Both the position numbers and the translations under genes were made by a program. DNA of 64,000 nucleotides from Castanea sativa (lineage: Eukaryota > Streptophyta > Magnoliopsida > Fagales > Fagaceae): assembly GCF_040712315.1 (NCBI RefSeq), contig NC_134015.1, forward strand, positions 1,834,445-1,898,444, in the 5' to 3' direction. This document shows, one piece after another, positions 12,200-24,109 of the stretch (the stretch's first letter is position 1; each line of letters starts with the position of its first letter). Below the pieces are notes generated by a model. It was not told the origin of the DNA and made no database searches. It worked only from the letters and a program-made list of their open reading frames with translations.

Positions 12200-12513
12200 T
12201 GTTAAATATTAGCATTGATACACTATGTTGAATATGCTAGTATAGATGCAGAAGCGAAAGTATAAAATATAGAACACAATAACACATGAGAATTACGTGG
12301 TTCAGCTTAATGGCCTACATCCATGGAGGAAACCCTAAAGGACTTCATCAATAATATATTAGAGTGTAGTACAAATCTTGTGTTACAATAAACCATAATA
12401 TGTGTATATATAGTAGACTATACTAATAGATTTCTAGTACAAATAAAAAACTTGACTTGCACACAAAATAAAATTAGGACTGAACTTATACTAATGTGTT
12501 AATATATTGTTTA
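12200..12513 (-). repeat. TRIM LTR 5, degenerate end
   Basis: It starts normally with TGTTAAATATT. The right end reads AATATATTGTTTAA instead of AATATATCTCTAACA, and a short deletion near 12,420 makes this unit about 17 bp shorter than the others. Confidence 0.75.
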
Positions 12514-12599
12514 AGCACTAAAAATTATTATTTAAAATACACTATAAAACGGCCTAAATAAGCAAAAAGAAATAAGCTCACGTCAGACTCATCCTTCGT

Positions 12600-12705
12600 T
12601 GATAACAGCTGGCCCTGCCTTTTGGATTATAGGGTGGATTCCAGTTGAGCTGGCTCTGCTTTTTAGATTATAGAGTGGATTCCAGTGTGAACTGGTGAGG
12701 TACAA
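12600..12705. repeat. Short tandem duplication, unit about 45 bp
   Basis: AGCTGGCCCTGCCTTTTGGA / GGTGGATTCCAG is followed directly by a diverged copy AGCTGGCTCTGCTTTTTAGA / AGTGGATTCCAG. A third partial AGCTGGCTTTGCTTTTGAGA lies near 12,737. Confidence 0.75.
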
Positions 12706-12759
12706 TGTCGACTGATCTGTTGATTGACCAGAGCAGAGCTGGCTTTGCTTTTGAGATAT

Positions 12760-13785
12760 CAGAACGTGGCCCCCAACTTCATTATTGCATATTTGCATGC
12801 ACTTTGTCCAGCTAGACTATTTGCTATTTGGTTTCTCCTTATTCATTTCACCATCTACCTACGTACTCTTTCACAGCAAATTTCCATTTCCAAAGTATGG
12901 CTGAGCGGCTTGGTTCTTTAATTTCTTCACAGTTCATGTTGACTGTAACTGTTGAGGAAGACCTAATTTAAAATTTAAAATATTGTTGTGATATCTTTTA
13001 TTTCCTAATTCCTTGTAAAGTTCTTCTAGGCCATTATTTTGTGCAATACAACTTTTAATATAATTAGTTGAATATATAAATATATTATGTAATGCGGTAT
13101 AGTATATAAAAAGTAACAATTATTTTAAGTACTGTCTATTTTTTTTATAAAAAAAATTTCTACAAGTATTTTTTTGATCTTTTTTTCGATAAACCTTAAA
13201 CTTACATGCCACAATCAAAATGGCATTCGGTACTTTTTTTATCTTTTTATCTTTACAAATATATAATTTTATTATTTTTTGTGTTTTTTGTTAATATTTT
13301 TTTAAGGTGAACTATATTCTTTTAACTTCTGTGTAGTGTGTTATATTTTCTTAATATACAACTAAACTTTATAAGTTTCAAAATTTATTATTCAAGTTTT
13401 ACATCTTTTAAAGAATGAGGAGATTATTATGATAATCAAAACTCATCACAAAATTATAATATTATCTTAACCAAAAATCAAAATGAAATTAAAGGAATAA
13501 AAGATAGACTTTATAATAATTTATTACTAAAACAATTGATAGGCATATTCAAATTCATAACTATATAGATTGTGTTTTGATATAAACTCAAATTCTTAAT
13601 TTAAAAAAAAAAAAAAAAACTAAGTACTAATCCAAACCAAGATTCAGTTAAAGTTATAAAATGGAAGGAGAAGACTCTGTGATGGGAAATGAAAGAAACA
13701 TAATACCAAAATAAAATCTAAAAAATAATATATGGCATGACGAATTAGGTGGCGCAACAAAAGTATGGCAACATTAAATATTACT
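12760..13785. other. Intergenic AT-rich DNA
   Basis: No gene or clear element was recognised. There is an A run at about 13,602-13,618. Short open frames here have no features of coding sequence. Confidence 0.55.
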
Positions 13786-13786
13786 G

Positions 13787-13850
<64 letters not shown>
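13786..13850. repeat. (TA)n microsatellite
   Basis: About 32 uninterrupted TA units. It lies exactly at the left border of the likely solo LTR. Confidence 0.97.
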
Positions 13851-13853
<3 letters not shown>

Positions 13854-14603
13854 AGCACTAAAAGGACCTAAGTAAGAGTTTGGGCCTCGGCCTTTGTTGA
13901 TGGGTGCTAGTTTGTGTTAGACTAAAAGCCTCTTAGAACTGTAACTCGGCCCATGAGTCGAGAGTCCGAGGATTCGTCCGAGAACGAATATCTCCTCGGA
14001 CAGACCCACGATGACCCTGGGGTTCGCCAAAAAGATTAAGGCAGAGTTCCGGAGAAATTGTTGGTTAAGAGGGGGATTTAAGCACCCTCCAGACGCAACG
14101 GTGTGAGAGAAATATCTTAGGAAAATGCTGCTACCTCCACATTAAAGACCTTGCACCTACCTCCCTGGCTGCATTAATGGGGGAGTGACCCCTGTATAGT
14201 GGAAGTCAGCCTTTTTGCTATAATTGAAAGACTTCCAAAGGGTGGTGGAGGGGACAGGTGTCTAATAGGGTGATTTGTGTTACACGTGGATAAGGAGGGA
14301 AGAAGAAGTATTTAAGAAGGAAAGAGGGCAAAGTAGAGGGTGGAGAAATATTAAGAACTGTGACCTTTGAGAGAAAGAAAAGAGAAATAATACATAATTG
14401 GTCATCGGCTTACGTCCGAGGAGGTTTACTTCGCCCTGTTTGTCTTTTATTTGCAAACACTGTAATATTTTAGCATGTTCATCAAGTTTCAAATATCACT
14501 AGACTAGATTACGAGCCCACACTCTACAAATTTCATTGTTTAAGGCTCATTGGGCCTGAGCCCACGTGTGTTGTTGGGATCCAGGCGCAATTGTGCACTT
14601 ATA
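13850..14603. mobile_element. Likely solo LTR
   Basis: This GC-richer block of about 754 bp begins TGTGAGCACTAAAAGGACC and ends near GCGCAATTGTGCACTTATA, with (TA)n sequence on both sides. Inside are paired motifs such as GTCCGAGGATTCGTCCGAG and CTCCTCGGACAG, and a TATA-like GTATTTAAGAAGG near 14,307. There is no adjoining PBS, PPT or coding region, as expected if recombination between two LTRs removed the body. The exact ends and target duplication cannot be fixed inside the TA tract, and the superfamily is not settled. Confidence 0.6.
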
Positions 14604-14607
14604 ATAG

Positions 14608-14609
<2 letters not shown>

Positions 14610-14668
<59 letters not shown>
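14610..14668. repeat. (TA)n(GA)n compound microsatellite
   Basis: A TA run passes directly into about 20 GA units. Confidence 0.95.
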
Positions 14669-14671
<3 letters not shown>

Positions 14672-14834
14672 ATTTTGTTTTTCCATTTTTTTATTTGGTT
14701 ATTTGTGAATCTAATTTAAAAATAATATTTTCTGTAATTAGTTAATATGTGTAATTTTAAATTTAAAGAGAAAATTTTGAATAAAAATTACAATGACTAT
14801 TATGCTGCTACTATGCAATAACTATAAGTAAAAG

Positions 14835-15975
14835 TTATGTTATGTTAAACTTTAATGGACATAACAAAGCTCTTGAACAAGTTTAATTTCAACTAAATTT
14901 TTCTTTAAAAAAATTCAAGTTTGAAAATAAAAATTGAGCTTTGTGTTAAGCTTGATTTTGATGACAAAGTAAACAAACCAAATATGAGTACTATAGTCAT
15001 TAATTTTTATCACAATTGTCAGATCCCAACAAATTAAAAACATCCTCAAAAATTCCATAAAAAAAAAATCCTCAAAAATAATTTTCACCGTAAATTAATT
15101 TAAAACCTTTATAAAAAGTAATAATAAAATCCTCAATTTCAACGAAAAGAAACTACGACAGCCTTCCTCCAAGAAACCTCTAATTATCTGTAAGGAAGGA
15201 AGAGGAGACTTAAGCTAGTCTTGCTTACTCTGTGTGAATTGTGTGTTAAGATAACAGATCAATAGGATCAAGTTAATCCTATTGATGCTAGTTTTGAGAA
15301 AGATAAAGATAAGCACCAAATTCAAATCTCATCATCTCATGATCAAGATAAGACCAAAAATCTAGAGTTGCTGCATAATATTGAGATAGAAATGGATACA
15401 ACTGAAATTTAATTTTCTTGTATTTGAATTATTACTATATCTTTTCAGGTGTAACAAATTTACATGTATAACTATATAAATTGTAATGCAAATACACTGG
15501 TTTTAGTCGTTGAAGCCAGAACCAATTCCCCAACTTTATATTCACTGTGACCAGTTACTTTTTGAAACTTCTAGGTACTAGTTGTGCTCTTTACATTGCA
15601 ACAATATTATGGAAATAACTCTTTAAACTTTCGAAGAACCGTACTGGCTGGCATTGCGGTCAAACTTTCACATTGCTTTGATGGAAACCAAAAATCTCTT
15701 TGTAAAACTGTTAATATTTTAATTAAAAGTTGGCAAATATAGGAGGTGTTTGGCACAATAGTTTTAACATATTTTTATACATTTTAAACAATATTACACA
15801 CATTTTTACACACTTTTTTACCCACACGTATATCAAAATACTCAAACAATATAACTTAAACTACTCTCTCAAGCACCCCTTATTGTGAAGATAATGTGTG
15901 TTTGTTTCTTTAAAAAAAAAAACTTAAAAAACGTGGAGCCTACTGAATTTAGAGTTGTTTTAGGGTTATGTTTTC
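14835..15975 (-). repeat. Right arm of the inverted repeat (partner 4,535-5,240)
   Basis: On the minus strand this region follows the order of 4,535-5,240. It is interrupted by about 290 bp of unrelated sequence (about 15,240-15,530) that is absent from the left arm. That insert holds an open stretch of 48 codons without a start (15,266-15,411) and a 10-base hairpin (15,259-15,268 with 15,276-15,285). Confidence 0.8.
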
Positions 15976-16949
15976 ATAACTCCAAACTCAAAATTTTGAG
16001 TGACAGTAACGCGGAAACTCATGAGTTCAGGTCTGAGGCTGTTTCCAATTTTTAAGATATGAGTTTGGGTGGCATGTTTGTAATTAGATGCAAGTATGTG
16101 GGGCCCAAGTCAGTGACTTGTCAAATCCAAGCTCAGTTGCAAGCTTTTTCTTCTTTGGGTTTACAGTTTACCTCCAACTTCACAAGTTCTCTTAAGTACA
16201 GACACCCACCTCTCACTCTGATTTTTCTCTAGAGCCATTACAACTCTAGCCACCTCATTTACTATCTCACCCACCTCTTCTTCTGATTTTCTCTAGAGCC
16301 ATTACTACTCCAATACCACCTCCTTAACTCATCTCATCCACCTCTCTGAACCTAAATTAAATTAGAGTAGAAATGGGTCAGATACATGGAGGTGGTGTCA
16401 AATCAAAGATATTCTTTATTATAACTTATAATTCACGAGTAAGTGATCAAATCTTCAATTTACAATTTGCATGTTTTGCATTTTCGAATACGTGAACTAG
16501 GCTTATTATCTCTGTAAACATTACTAAGAGGTGATGACTTTTTCAAATGAGGATCACTGATTTATTAGGGAAAGAAAAAGAGAAAATTTCCCATTAATGA
16601 TGGAATAATATAATTGGAGGAAAATTTTAAAATCCCAACTGTGAACAATAACAAGATCTCCCAAGTTTTTCTTACCAATAAGAAATTAATGATATTTCCA
16701 TTACTGGGTCCTAAACTTGTAATGTCTTTTAGTTAGGGTCCCATGCATCAATATAAGTGTTGAATTCATTTTACTTGTCGGTGGGTTGAAGAAAAGATCA
16801 GTGTAAGTGTGAGTTGTGGACTGATAAGGCACCGCGTGGACTTCATTGACCAGAGTAGGCCCTCAGGCTTTTGAGATCCCCCAAGACAAATTGTTAGAGC
16901 ATTCTTATCATCAAGACTACTAATACCCCATTTGTGACGAAAATTCAAA
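15976..16949. other. Intergenic DNA with repeat fragments
   Basis: No gene was recognised. CTCTAGAGCCATTAC occurs twice (near 16,229 and 16,291) in a C/T-rich stretch, and both sites lie between similar CACCCACCTCT blocks. The stretch 16,780-16,880 is the reverse complement of dispersed blocks at 5,895-6,055. Confidence 0.5.
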
Positions 16950-17238
16950 TGCATGTTTTCAGTTTTTAAACAACATTACACGTATTTTTATATCTTTTTT
17001 ACTCATACATATTTTCACACATGTTTTCAAATAATAAAACACATGTTTTTAAGTGCATGTACTAAACACTCTCTAAAACATTTAGAGTCTGTTTAGTACA
17101 TGTGTTTAAAAACTGAAAATTGTTGTTTGAAAATATTTGTGAAAATACGTGTAGGTGAAAATGTATGTAAAAATGTGTGAAATATTGTTTAAAAATTGAA
17201 AATGGTTGTTTGAAAACAATCACCAAACACCCTCTTAG
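16950..17238. mobile_element. Foldback MITE
   Basis: The left half (GTTTTCAGTTTTTAAACAA ... GTACTAAACACTCTCTA) and the right half (TAGAGTCTGTTTAGTACATG ... TTAAAAATTGAAAATGG) are long imperfect inverted repeats meeting near 17,085. It is about 290 bp with no coding capacity. It is probably a non-autonomous foldback or hAT-type element. Confidence 0.6.
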
Positions 17239-17287
17239 CATTTATCATCTCAAAACCTATCTTTATAACATATAACACACTCCATCA

Positions 17288-17289
<2 letters not shown>

Positions 17290-17341
<52 letters not shown>
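17290..17341. repeat. (TA)n microsatellite
   Basis: About 25 TA units. Confidence 0.95.
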
Positions 17342-17499
17342 CACCACTTTACAATATCTCTTACATCAAAACTTCTATTTTTTTAACACTTCATTTAAAT
17401 ATTATTTCTTTATTATTTTTTATTAATTTTTTTAATTATTTCTCACTCTCCCTCTGTCTCTCTCTCCCACTGTCTCTCCATCTTTCTCAACCCGATCTA

Positions 17500-17850
17500 G
17501 AAGCTTCTCACTCCCTCTGATATTTGCTCTCAAAACCTCCATGGCCTGAGCTTTTCAAGCTCATCACTAATAAACCACGGCCACAGCCACAGCCACAGCC
17601 ACGACCACCACCACCAACCACAACCTCAACCCCCAACCACCAAAAAAAAAAAAAAAACCCACGGCACAAACCGAGAAGCTTCTCCCTCTCTCTGACATTT
17701 GCTCTCAAAACCTCCATGGCTTAAGCTTTTCAAGCTCATCACCTCTAACCACGGCCACAACCACAACCACAGCCACAGCCACAGCCACCACCAACAACCA
17801 CCAAAATTAAAAAAAAAAAAAAACCCCACAGCACAAACCGCAGCGAAAAC
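17500..17850. repeat. 175-bp tandem duplication with CCACAG hexamers
   Basis: Two diverged copies start with GAAGCTTCTC at 17,500 and 17,675. Each contains CTCAAAACCTCCATGG, GCTTTTCAAGCTCATCAC, a CCACAGCCACAG hexamer tract, an A run and GCACAAACCG. Frames through the hexamers predict His/Pro/Gln- or Trp/Leu-rich peptides, which I treat as by-products. Confidence 0.85.
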
Positions 17851-18534
17851 CCACCACAAATTTGTTATAAAAATATTATGCATATAATATTTCTCATTAT
17901 TTATGGATATTATTTAGTTAATTTATTTTTTGTTAACAATTTTAACAAAAAGTTTTCTATTTCAATTAATTAATTAAGTTATTTCTAAACCAACCCAAAA
18001 TCTAGACAATACGGCATCAGTTCACACTGATCCATTTACAAGGTGAATTTCTCCACTTATTTACAATGCCCAAGGTGAATATCTCCACTTATTTACAAAG
18101 TAATGAACTTTTTAAAGTTCTAGTACTAGTGGAGTGTGGACCAAGATGAAGAGGTTTCTTCTCTTTAGACAAAGTCTTCTGCAATAGTTTATTTAATTGA
18201 AATTAAAATTTTTTAATTAAAAATATTGTAGCTACAATTAAAAAAATATTTGAAATAGTATAGTAAGGCCTACAAATAGTACTAAAAAGTATAGTAAGAT
18301 TTATGAATAGTAGTAAAAATAAGTTAAATAGTAACAAAAATAAAATTTAAATAGTAAAAAAAAGCACTTTTTAAGCCTAATGCGACGCAACATAATTCTA
18401 TGTATATCTTTCTATTTAATGTAAATTTTAAATTTTAACTATTGAATTATATGTTTTTTTTTTATGTTTTTAATACACATAAAATTTTACTCAAATTAGA
18501 TGTTATTTACCATTCAGTCAATAAACCTATTTTT
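17851..18534. other. Intergenic AT-rich DNA
   Basis: No gene was recognised. It contains a short repeated segment AGGTGAATTTCTCCACTTAT / AGGTGAATATCTCCACTTAT (18,041 and 18,072). Confidence 0.5.
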
Positions 18535-20400
18535 TATGCAAAATTTTATGGATTTTATTGCACTTTTTCAAAGAAGAAACTAAAGAGGAGAGATTAAGGG
18601 GCTGTTTGGTAGTGTATTTTGAATAACAGTTTTCAGTGTTTAAACAATATTATACATATTCCATTATTATTGTTTTTCGGATTATTATTGATATTATTTT
18701 ATTATTTATATTGACAACCGGTTATTTCAACATTTTAAAATATTTTTTGTGAAAATTTTTGTGATTATAAACTTATTGTCTACCATTTTGCTTGGAAAGC
18801 TTAAACGTGAAATGTTTAACCGTAATGACTGGTTTGGTTCTTAGAAAGTTCAATGACTTCTTTCAAGGTTTTACACAGTAACTTTCTTGATATTGCAATG
18901 TAATAAGCATTAATTGTCACTTGGAAGAAGTTTAAAAGGTTTCATGTGCATTTTAATAATTTTTTCCTGAAACTTTTATTTGATTATTTATTGTAAGTTA
19001 ACAAAAATATAGTGCACCTAGAAAAAGTGGGTTATTTATTTATTTATTAAGATGATAAAATAAATAAATAACCTAATCATTTGCTTTTTTTTTTTACAAA
19101 AATAATTACAATATGCTGCAACATTGCAAGTCAAATTGTTTTCCCCTTAGACACTCAAATATTTTGTTTATGTGGAGGTGCCAATTCACATAATCTTCCA
19201 AAACTTAGTCTAGGCTTACAATATTTTTTCAAACTATTAATATCAATTGTTGTAATTAGTAAATAATAAAAATGATATTAAACGATGAAGCTTATAAAAA
19301 TGATGTTGCTATAACGGTTTAAACATGTTGTGAAGTATCTCTAACTGGACTAAAAAGCAAAATCAACACCAATAGTTGGAGAAAGCCAAGGCAACATAAT
19401 TGTATTCCTGCACAAATTTTCAAAGGTAGCCCATCTTCATTTACTGCAATCGACTATTTTAAATCTAAGGGCCAAACTTTGGTTTAGTCCACCATCAGTT
19501 CACACCACCATTATCAAAATCAAAATCTTACATAGGAAGAGAGGGAGAAGCACGTGGATCGGATCGTAAGGTTGAATTGAGGGTCGAAAATCGCTAGCGG
19601 CTATATCTAATTATCAAGATATGTTAAAGAAAAAAATTTGATAAAAATTAATTATAAAAGGTAATAACTGCTACGTTACAAATTACTAATACATAGACAA
19701 ACTTTTTTTTTTTTTTTTAGATACAATACATAGACAAACTTGAAACTCCAAATTTCAAAATTACATTTTCCAACACCCAAAACATACTTAACGTTCTAAA
19801 TTAACAATATAGCGCAAAGAACAATGTTTCTAACCATGTACACCATGGTAATAAGTTAACACAAGCATATAAGAATGAATATTTCCTAAATGGTTATCTC
19901 TTACTCATTCTAAATACAAATGGGTCAAATTTGTATTCATTTTGAAGTCTTGGATATATACTTTATAATGGACTAGGTAGCACTCAAATTTTTTGAAAGT
20001 TAGTCCTACATTTAGATGAAGACCACATCATCACTATCTAAAAAACTTGAGGCCAACTTTGGCTGATGAAGACCACACCAGACTTGATCAGATCGCAATT
20101 CACACTGATTTCTTCTCTCTAACAACTGACAAGTAAAATGAAATTTCCCCACATACTACAAAGTCATAAACTTTATTTATTTTGGACTATAGTTCTTTTT
20201 TCTTTTTCTTTGTCCTTTGTGATGGGACCCTATGAAAAATCATTAAATTCTTGTTTGAAATTGAAGGCCACATATGCTTCACCTCATTTTCAAAATAGGC
20301 TTAGACTGTGTAGGATAATTTTAGGCATTTTGTGAGCCTAATTAATCAATAGTAGTTCTGGTGGGAGATTTTAAACAATTGCTATCAATTGTGGGAAAAT
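18535..20400 (-). repeat. CNL 5'-flank block, copy B
   Basis: Long similarity to 2,000-4,100, with the same landmarks in the same order (GCTTGGAAAGCT, GGTTCTTAGAAAGTTCA, ATTGCAATGTAATAAGCATT, TATCTCTAACTGGACTAAAA and others). Its left 250 bp also match 5,480-5,760. No CNL coding sequence remains to its left, so this looks like the flank of a lost gene. Confidence 0.75.
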
Positions 20401-21724
20401 TGGCGTCAATAGGTTGGATTGGGCCCAGAACATTAGGGAACGTTTGTACAGGGACCTAGGAAAATGGAAACTACTTTTTCCATATGTCTGGGTTATACAC
20501 TTGCCTTAAATTATAGCAAAACCAACACCAATTAATTAGTAGTAACGGCCCTATCAAAAAAAAAAAATTTAGTAGAAACGGAAAAAAATACCATAATTGT
20601 AGTGCCACGTTCATTCACTATCTTAAGCTTATGGGCAAATTATGATTAATGAAGTCTATGTAGTATATTATCATTTCATGCTATGGTTATTGAGTTCAAA
20701 GTTCTACAAAGGATTGGTGAAATGGTCATATGGATTGGATTGTATATTGAATCGAGAATCATAGGATTCTACTTCATGTTATAAAAAAAAGTGTAAAATC
20801 ACCGGTAATAATATGAAAAAAGTGGTATCCCTAACCTTACTCACCAACGATAATGAATATTCAATCATCCAAACCAAGTTCATTATTAATTTGTAGAATA
20901 TTTTCTAAATCGTTATATCTCACTCATTCCACGCACAAATTGGTCAAATTTGTATTCATTTTGAAGTCTTGAATATATACATTATAATGGAATAAGTAGC
21001 ACTCAAAGTCCACATGGGTAGACTCGATCAAATCACAGTTCACACTGATCTCCTCTCCAACCGTAAGACAAGTAAAATGAAATTCCCCCACTTACTACAA
21101 AGTCATAAGTTTTTTTTTTTTTTGGATTGTATTTTTTTTCTTTTTCCTTGTCCTTCATGATGGGACCCTGAGAAAAAAAAAAACGGTTTTTAAAAAAAAA
21201 ATTTTGATTTTGAATTTTTTTGATAAAAAAAAAGACATTTGAACCCAATCTTACCCTTACTAATAGTGAAAAATCATTAAACATTTGTCCAAAATTGATG
21301 GTCACATATGCTTCACCTCATTTTCAAAATAGGCTTAGACTGCAGGGGATCATTTTAGGCATTTTGTGGGCCGAATTAATCAATAGTGGTTCTAGTGGGA
21401 GATTTTAAACTATTGCTATCGATTGTGGAAAAATGCATGTTAGGTCTGTTTCACAAATTAGAGCCTAAGCATTTAGGGTTCACTTAATTAGAGGAGTAAA
21501 AAAGTGGGAGGATAAAAAATATTTAGTTTTCTTTTATTTGTGTTTAGTTGAGAGGATGTAAAAGTGGAGAGATGGAAAATTCATTTGTTGAGAAAAAAAA
21601 TGAGAAAATGGAAAACAAAATTTGTATAAATTTACAATTATGTCTCTATTATATTAAACAAATTTTTTAATAGTATATAAATAATTCGTTGTCATTATTA
21701 TTATATAAGAAAAAAATGCTATCA

Positions 21725-21725
21725 A

Positions 21726-21778
<53 letters not shown>
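21725..21778. repeat. (TA)n microsatellite
   Basis: About 26 TA units. The corresponding place in unit 2 (about 26,438-26,450) has only about six, so the tract expanded or shrank after the duplication. Confidence 0.95.
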
Positions 21779-21780
<2 letters not shown>

Positions 21781-22204
21781 CTGAAAAGCATTTTAGCCTT
21801 CTTTTAAAAAAATTTAGCAACTAAAAAAAAGAAAGAAAGAAAAAAAAGTCTAGTCGTATTTTTTTTTTAAAAAGGAAACATAAGTAACATGTAACCATTT
21901 TTCTCATATGGTTATCTCATATTCATTCTAACTCCAAAATTAGATAAAAATTTTGTTTATTATACGGGAGTGTGACTTGATGGTAGGTGTCTTTATCCTA
22001 ACACTCAAAGAAAAGCAGTTCGAGTGATAGTTCGAGTAAGGCCATGTGGTACACGTGGTATTACTTATTGTTGTCATATGACGTAGGGTTAATGAGTCCA
22101 CACTGAGAACCCAATTTTTTCATTTAAAAAAAAAAAAAAAAATCAAATTTGTGTTTATTTTGTACTTATAGATATTTACTTTATTTCATTATTTTTTTTA
22201 TGAT

Positions 22205-22510
22205 AAAAAAAATCATTAACTTTTTAATTTTGGACTACAGTTCTTTTTCTCTTTCTTTGTCCTTCATCATTCATGGGACCCTAAAATTTGGATAGTTGTT
22301 CTTTTTCTTTTCTCTTTGTCCTTCATGATGGGACCTGAAAAAAAGACATGAACTTTTTAATTTTGAATTATAGTTTTTTTTTTCTTTTTCTTTGTCCTTC
22401 ATGATGGGACCTGAAAAAAAGACATGAATTTTTTAATTTTGAATTATAGTTTTTTTTTTTTTCTTTTTCATTGTCCTTCATCAAGGGACCCTCAAGAAAA
22501 AGACATATGA
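22205..22510. repeat. Minisatellite with about 77-bp unit (unit 1)
   Basis: Four imperfect copies of a unit that reads ACTTTTTAATTTTGGA, a T/C-rich stretch, TTTGTCCTTCATGATGGGAC and AAAAAGACATGA. Single or partial copies lie near 3,850, 20,165, 21,100, 23,965, 24,900 and 25,800. Confidence 0.85.
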
Positions 22511-24109
22511 ACCCAATCTGACACTTGCTAATAATGAAAAATCATTAAATTTTTGTCGGTAAAAATTATTAAATATTATAATCACCGAAAATTATAATAT
22601 ATGTTAAAGAATGACTGTCAAAAAGAATAAATTTGACACAAATTAATTATCTAAGATAATATCTACTAAGTACCAAATGACAAACTCAAAACTTCAAAGT
22701 TAGATGTTCAAACACTGCAAACTTACATGTGATTTAATTTAATTTAATTTATTTTGAAAAAAAAAAAGTGATTTTAAATCAACAACTCGGCACAAAGAAT
22801 TGTGTTGCCAACTATGTAGACTATGGCAATAACATGCATATAATAACGAATATTCAATCATGGACGTAGACATATATTAGCTAGCGGGCTAGCTTGAATA
22901 ATATTTAACAAATGACAAAATTTGATTACAAATTTGGTTATAACCTAAGGATATAACAATTGTTAGATTGCATATTCTTTATGCTAAACTTATTTTTTAT
23001 GCTTAATTTTGGATTACAAAAAATTACAATTTAAACAATTGATTAATGACATAGCTATTGATTGGAAATTTAGCAAATATAGAAGATATAAGAAGAAAAC
23101 GTAATTCAATTGTAAATTTATTAAAATTCACATCCAATAAAAATATATTGAGTGAAGTTATACCTTTACGCTACAACCTTGTAGCAAAATTTTGTCCTTT
23201 AATAAATTGTATGTGTTTTTTTTTTTATAATCAAACTTAGATGCTTCAAGAGTCTGGCCCCTAACAAAAATAAAAAGTAGAATATTTAATTATTTACTAT
23301 GAGACATAAATATTGTCCAATGAGTTGTTGGCTTTGTCAACTTGATTGAAATGATAGGTTTCTAAAAGAGTAATGCTAAGTCTATAATATTTTCATAATA
23401 ATTTTATAACAAAATTTTAAGTGACAAGCTACTATTAGTTTTAAATTATGTTATATTACTTTTTTATTCCAATAATTTGTCACCTAAGATTTGTTGTGAA
23501 ACATTGCTTTTCCTAAAATAATTGTTGATTGGTGTATTTGCTATTGCTTTGATATTTTTAGATTAAATAATCAAGAAAAGTTTTTATAATATTTCTGGCT
23601 CTTTGCCTATAATCCAAACCAAGTTTTTTTATTATTAATTTGTTGAATATTTTTCTCAAATGGTTATCTCATATTCATTCTGACTCCAAAGTTAGATCAA
23701 ATTTGTGTTTATTTTGAAGTAATGGATATTTATTTTATTTCATTATAAGTAGTACTCAAAAATATTTTAAAAGGTAGTCCTATCTGCCGTAGCTATTTCA
23801 GTAAGCAAAGCATCCAATGCAATTCACCATATCAAAAACGTGAGAACCTAGTTGGTCAATGAAGTCCACGCGTGGCATGCTCTGGTCCCAGTTCACATTC
23901 TCTTTCCTCTCTTCAAAGCCACTGACAAGTAAAATGATTTCCCCCACTATACCAGTACTACAAAGTCATTAACTTTTTAACTTTGGACTATAGTTTTTTT
24001 TTTGGTCTTCGTCGTGGAACCTGAAAAGTAGACATATAATTTTGGATTATAGTTCTTTTTCTTAGTCCTTCATGATAGGAACCTGAGAAAAAGACATGAA
24101 CTTTTAAAT

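Larger units (their letters stand above)
10010..12513 (-). mobile_element. Tandem TRIM array (miniature LTR retrotransposon), 5 LTRs and 4 internal domains
   Basis: Four units repeat at 10,010, 10,621, 11,233 and 11,845, spaced 611-612 bp; the last runs 595 bp to the next LTR landmark. On the minus strand each LTR is about 322 bp, begins TGTTAGAGATATATTA and ends TTAACA. The next 12 bases match or nearly match TGGTATCAGAGC, the primer-binding site for initiator tRNA-Met; it is perfect at 11,587-11,598. A 279-290 bp internal domain follows and ends in a purine tract (TTTGAGAGGGGG) just before the next LTR. These parts define a TRIM: the cis signals of a retrotransposon with no gag or pol. The open frames of 70-126 codons across the copies come from LTR plus internal sequence and look like no known protein. 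The first LTR is cut to 76 bp and the last has decayed. Confidence 0.88.
19370..24109. repeat. Tandem segmental duplication, unit 1 (about 4.74 kb)
   Basis: It begins CAATAGTTGGAGAAAG and ends GACATGAACTTTTAAAT. The entire sequence recurs at 24,110-28,605 with scattered substitutions. The unit contains two copies of a ~450-bp module (near 20.05-20.4 and 21.0-21.48 kb), a (TA)n tract, a 77-bp minisatellite (22.2-22.5 kb) and the block shared with 9,330-10,009. No gene was recognised. Confidence 0.93.

Noticed and set aside
10182..12215. Repeated minus-strand frames of 70-126 codons in the TRIM array
   Set aside because: They cross LTR and internal boundaries, recur only because the units repeat, and resemble no protein I know. 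Some copies are broken by frameshifts.
10010..12513. CRISPR-like array (regular repeats)
   Set aside because: Units of 611 bp with LTR, PBS and PPT signals and no unique spacers fit a TRIM array. The DNA is plant nuclear.
17508..17887. Gly-, Trp- or His-rich frames on both strands
   Set aside because: They arise from CCACAG hexamers and A/T runs and have no domain.
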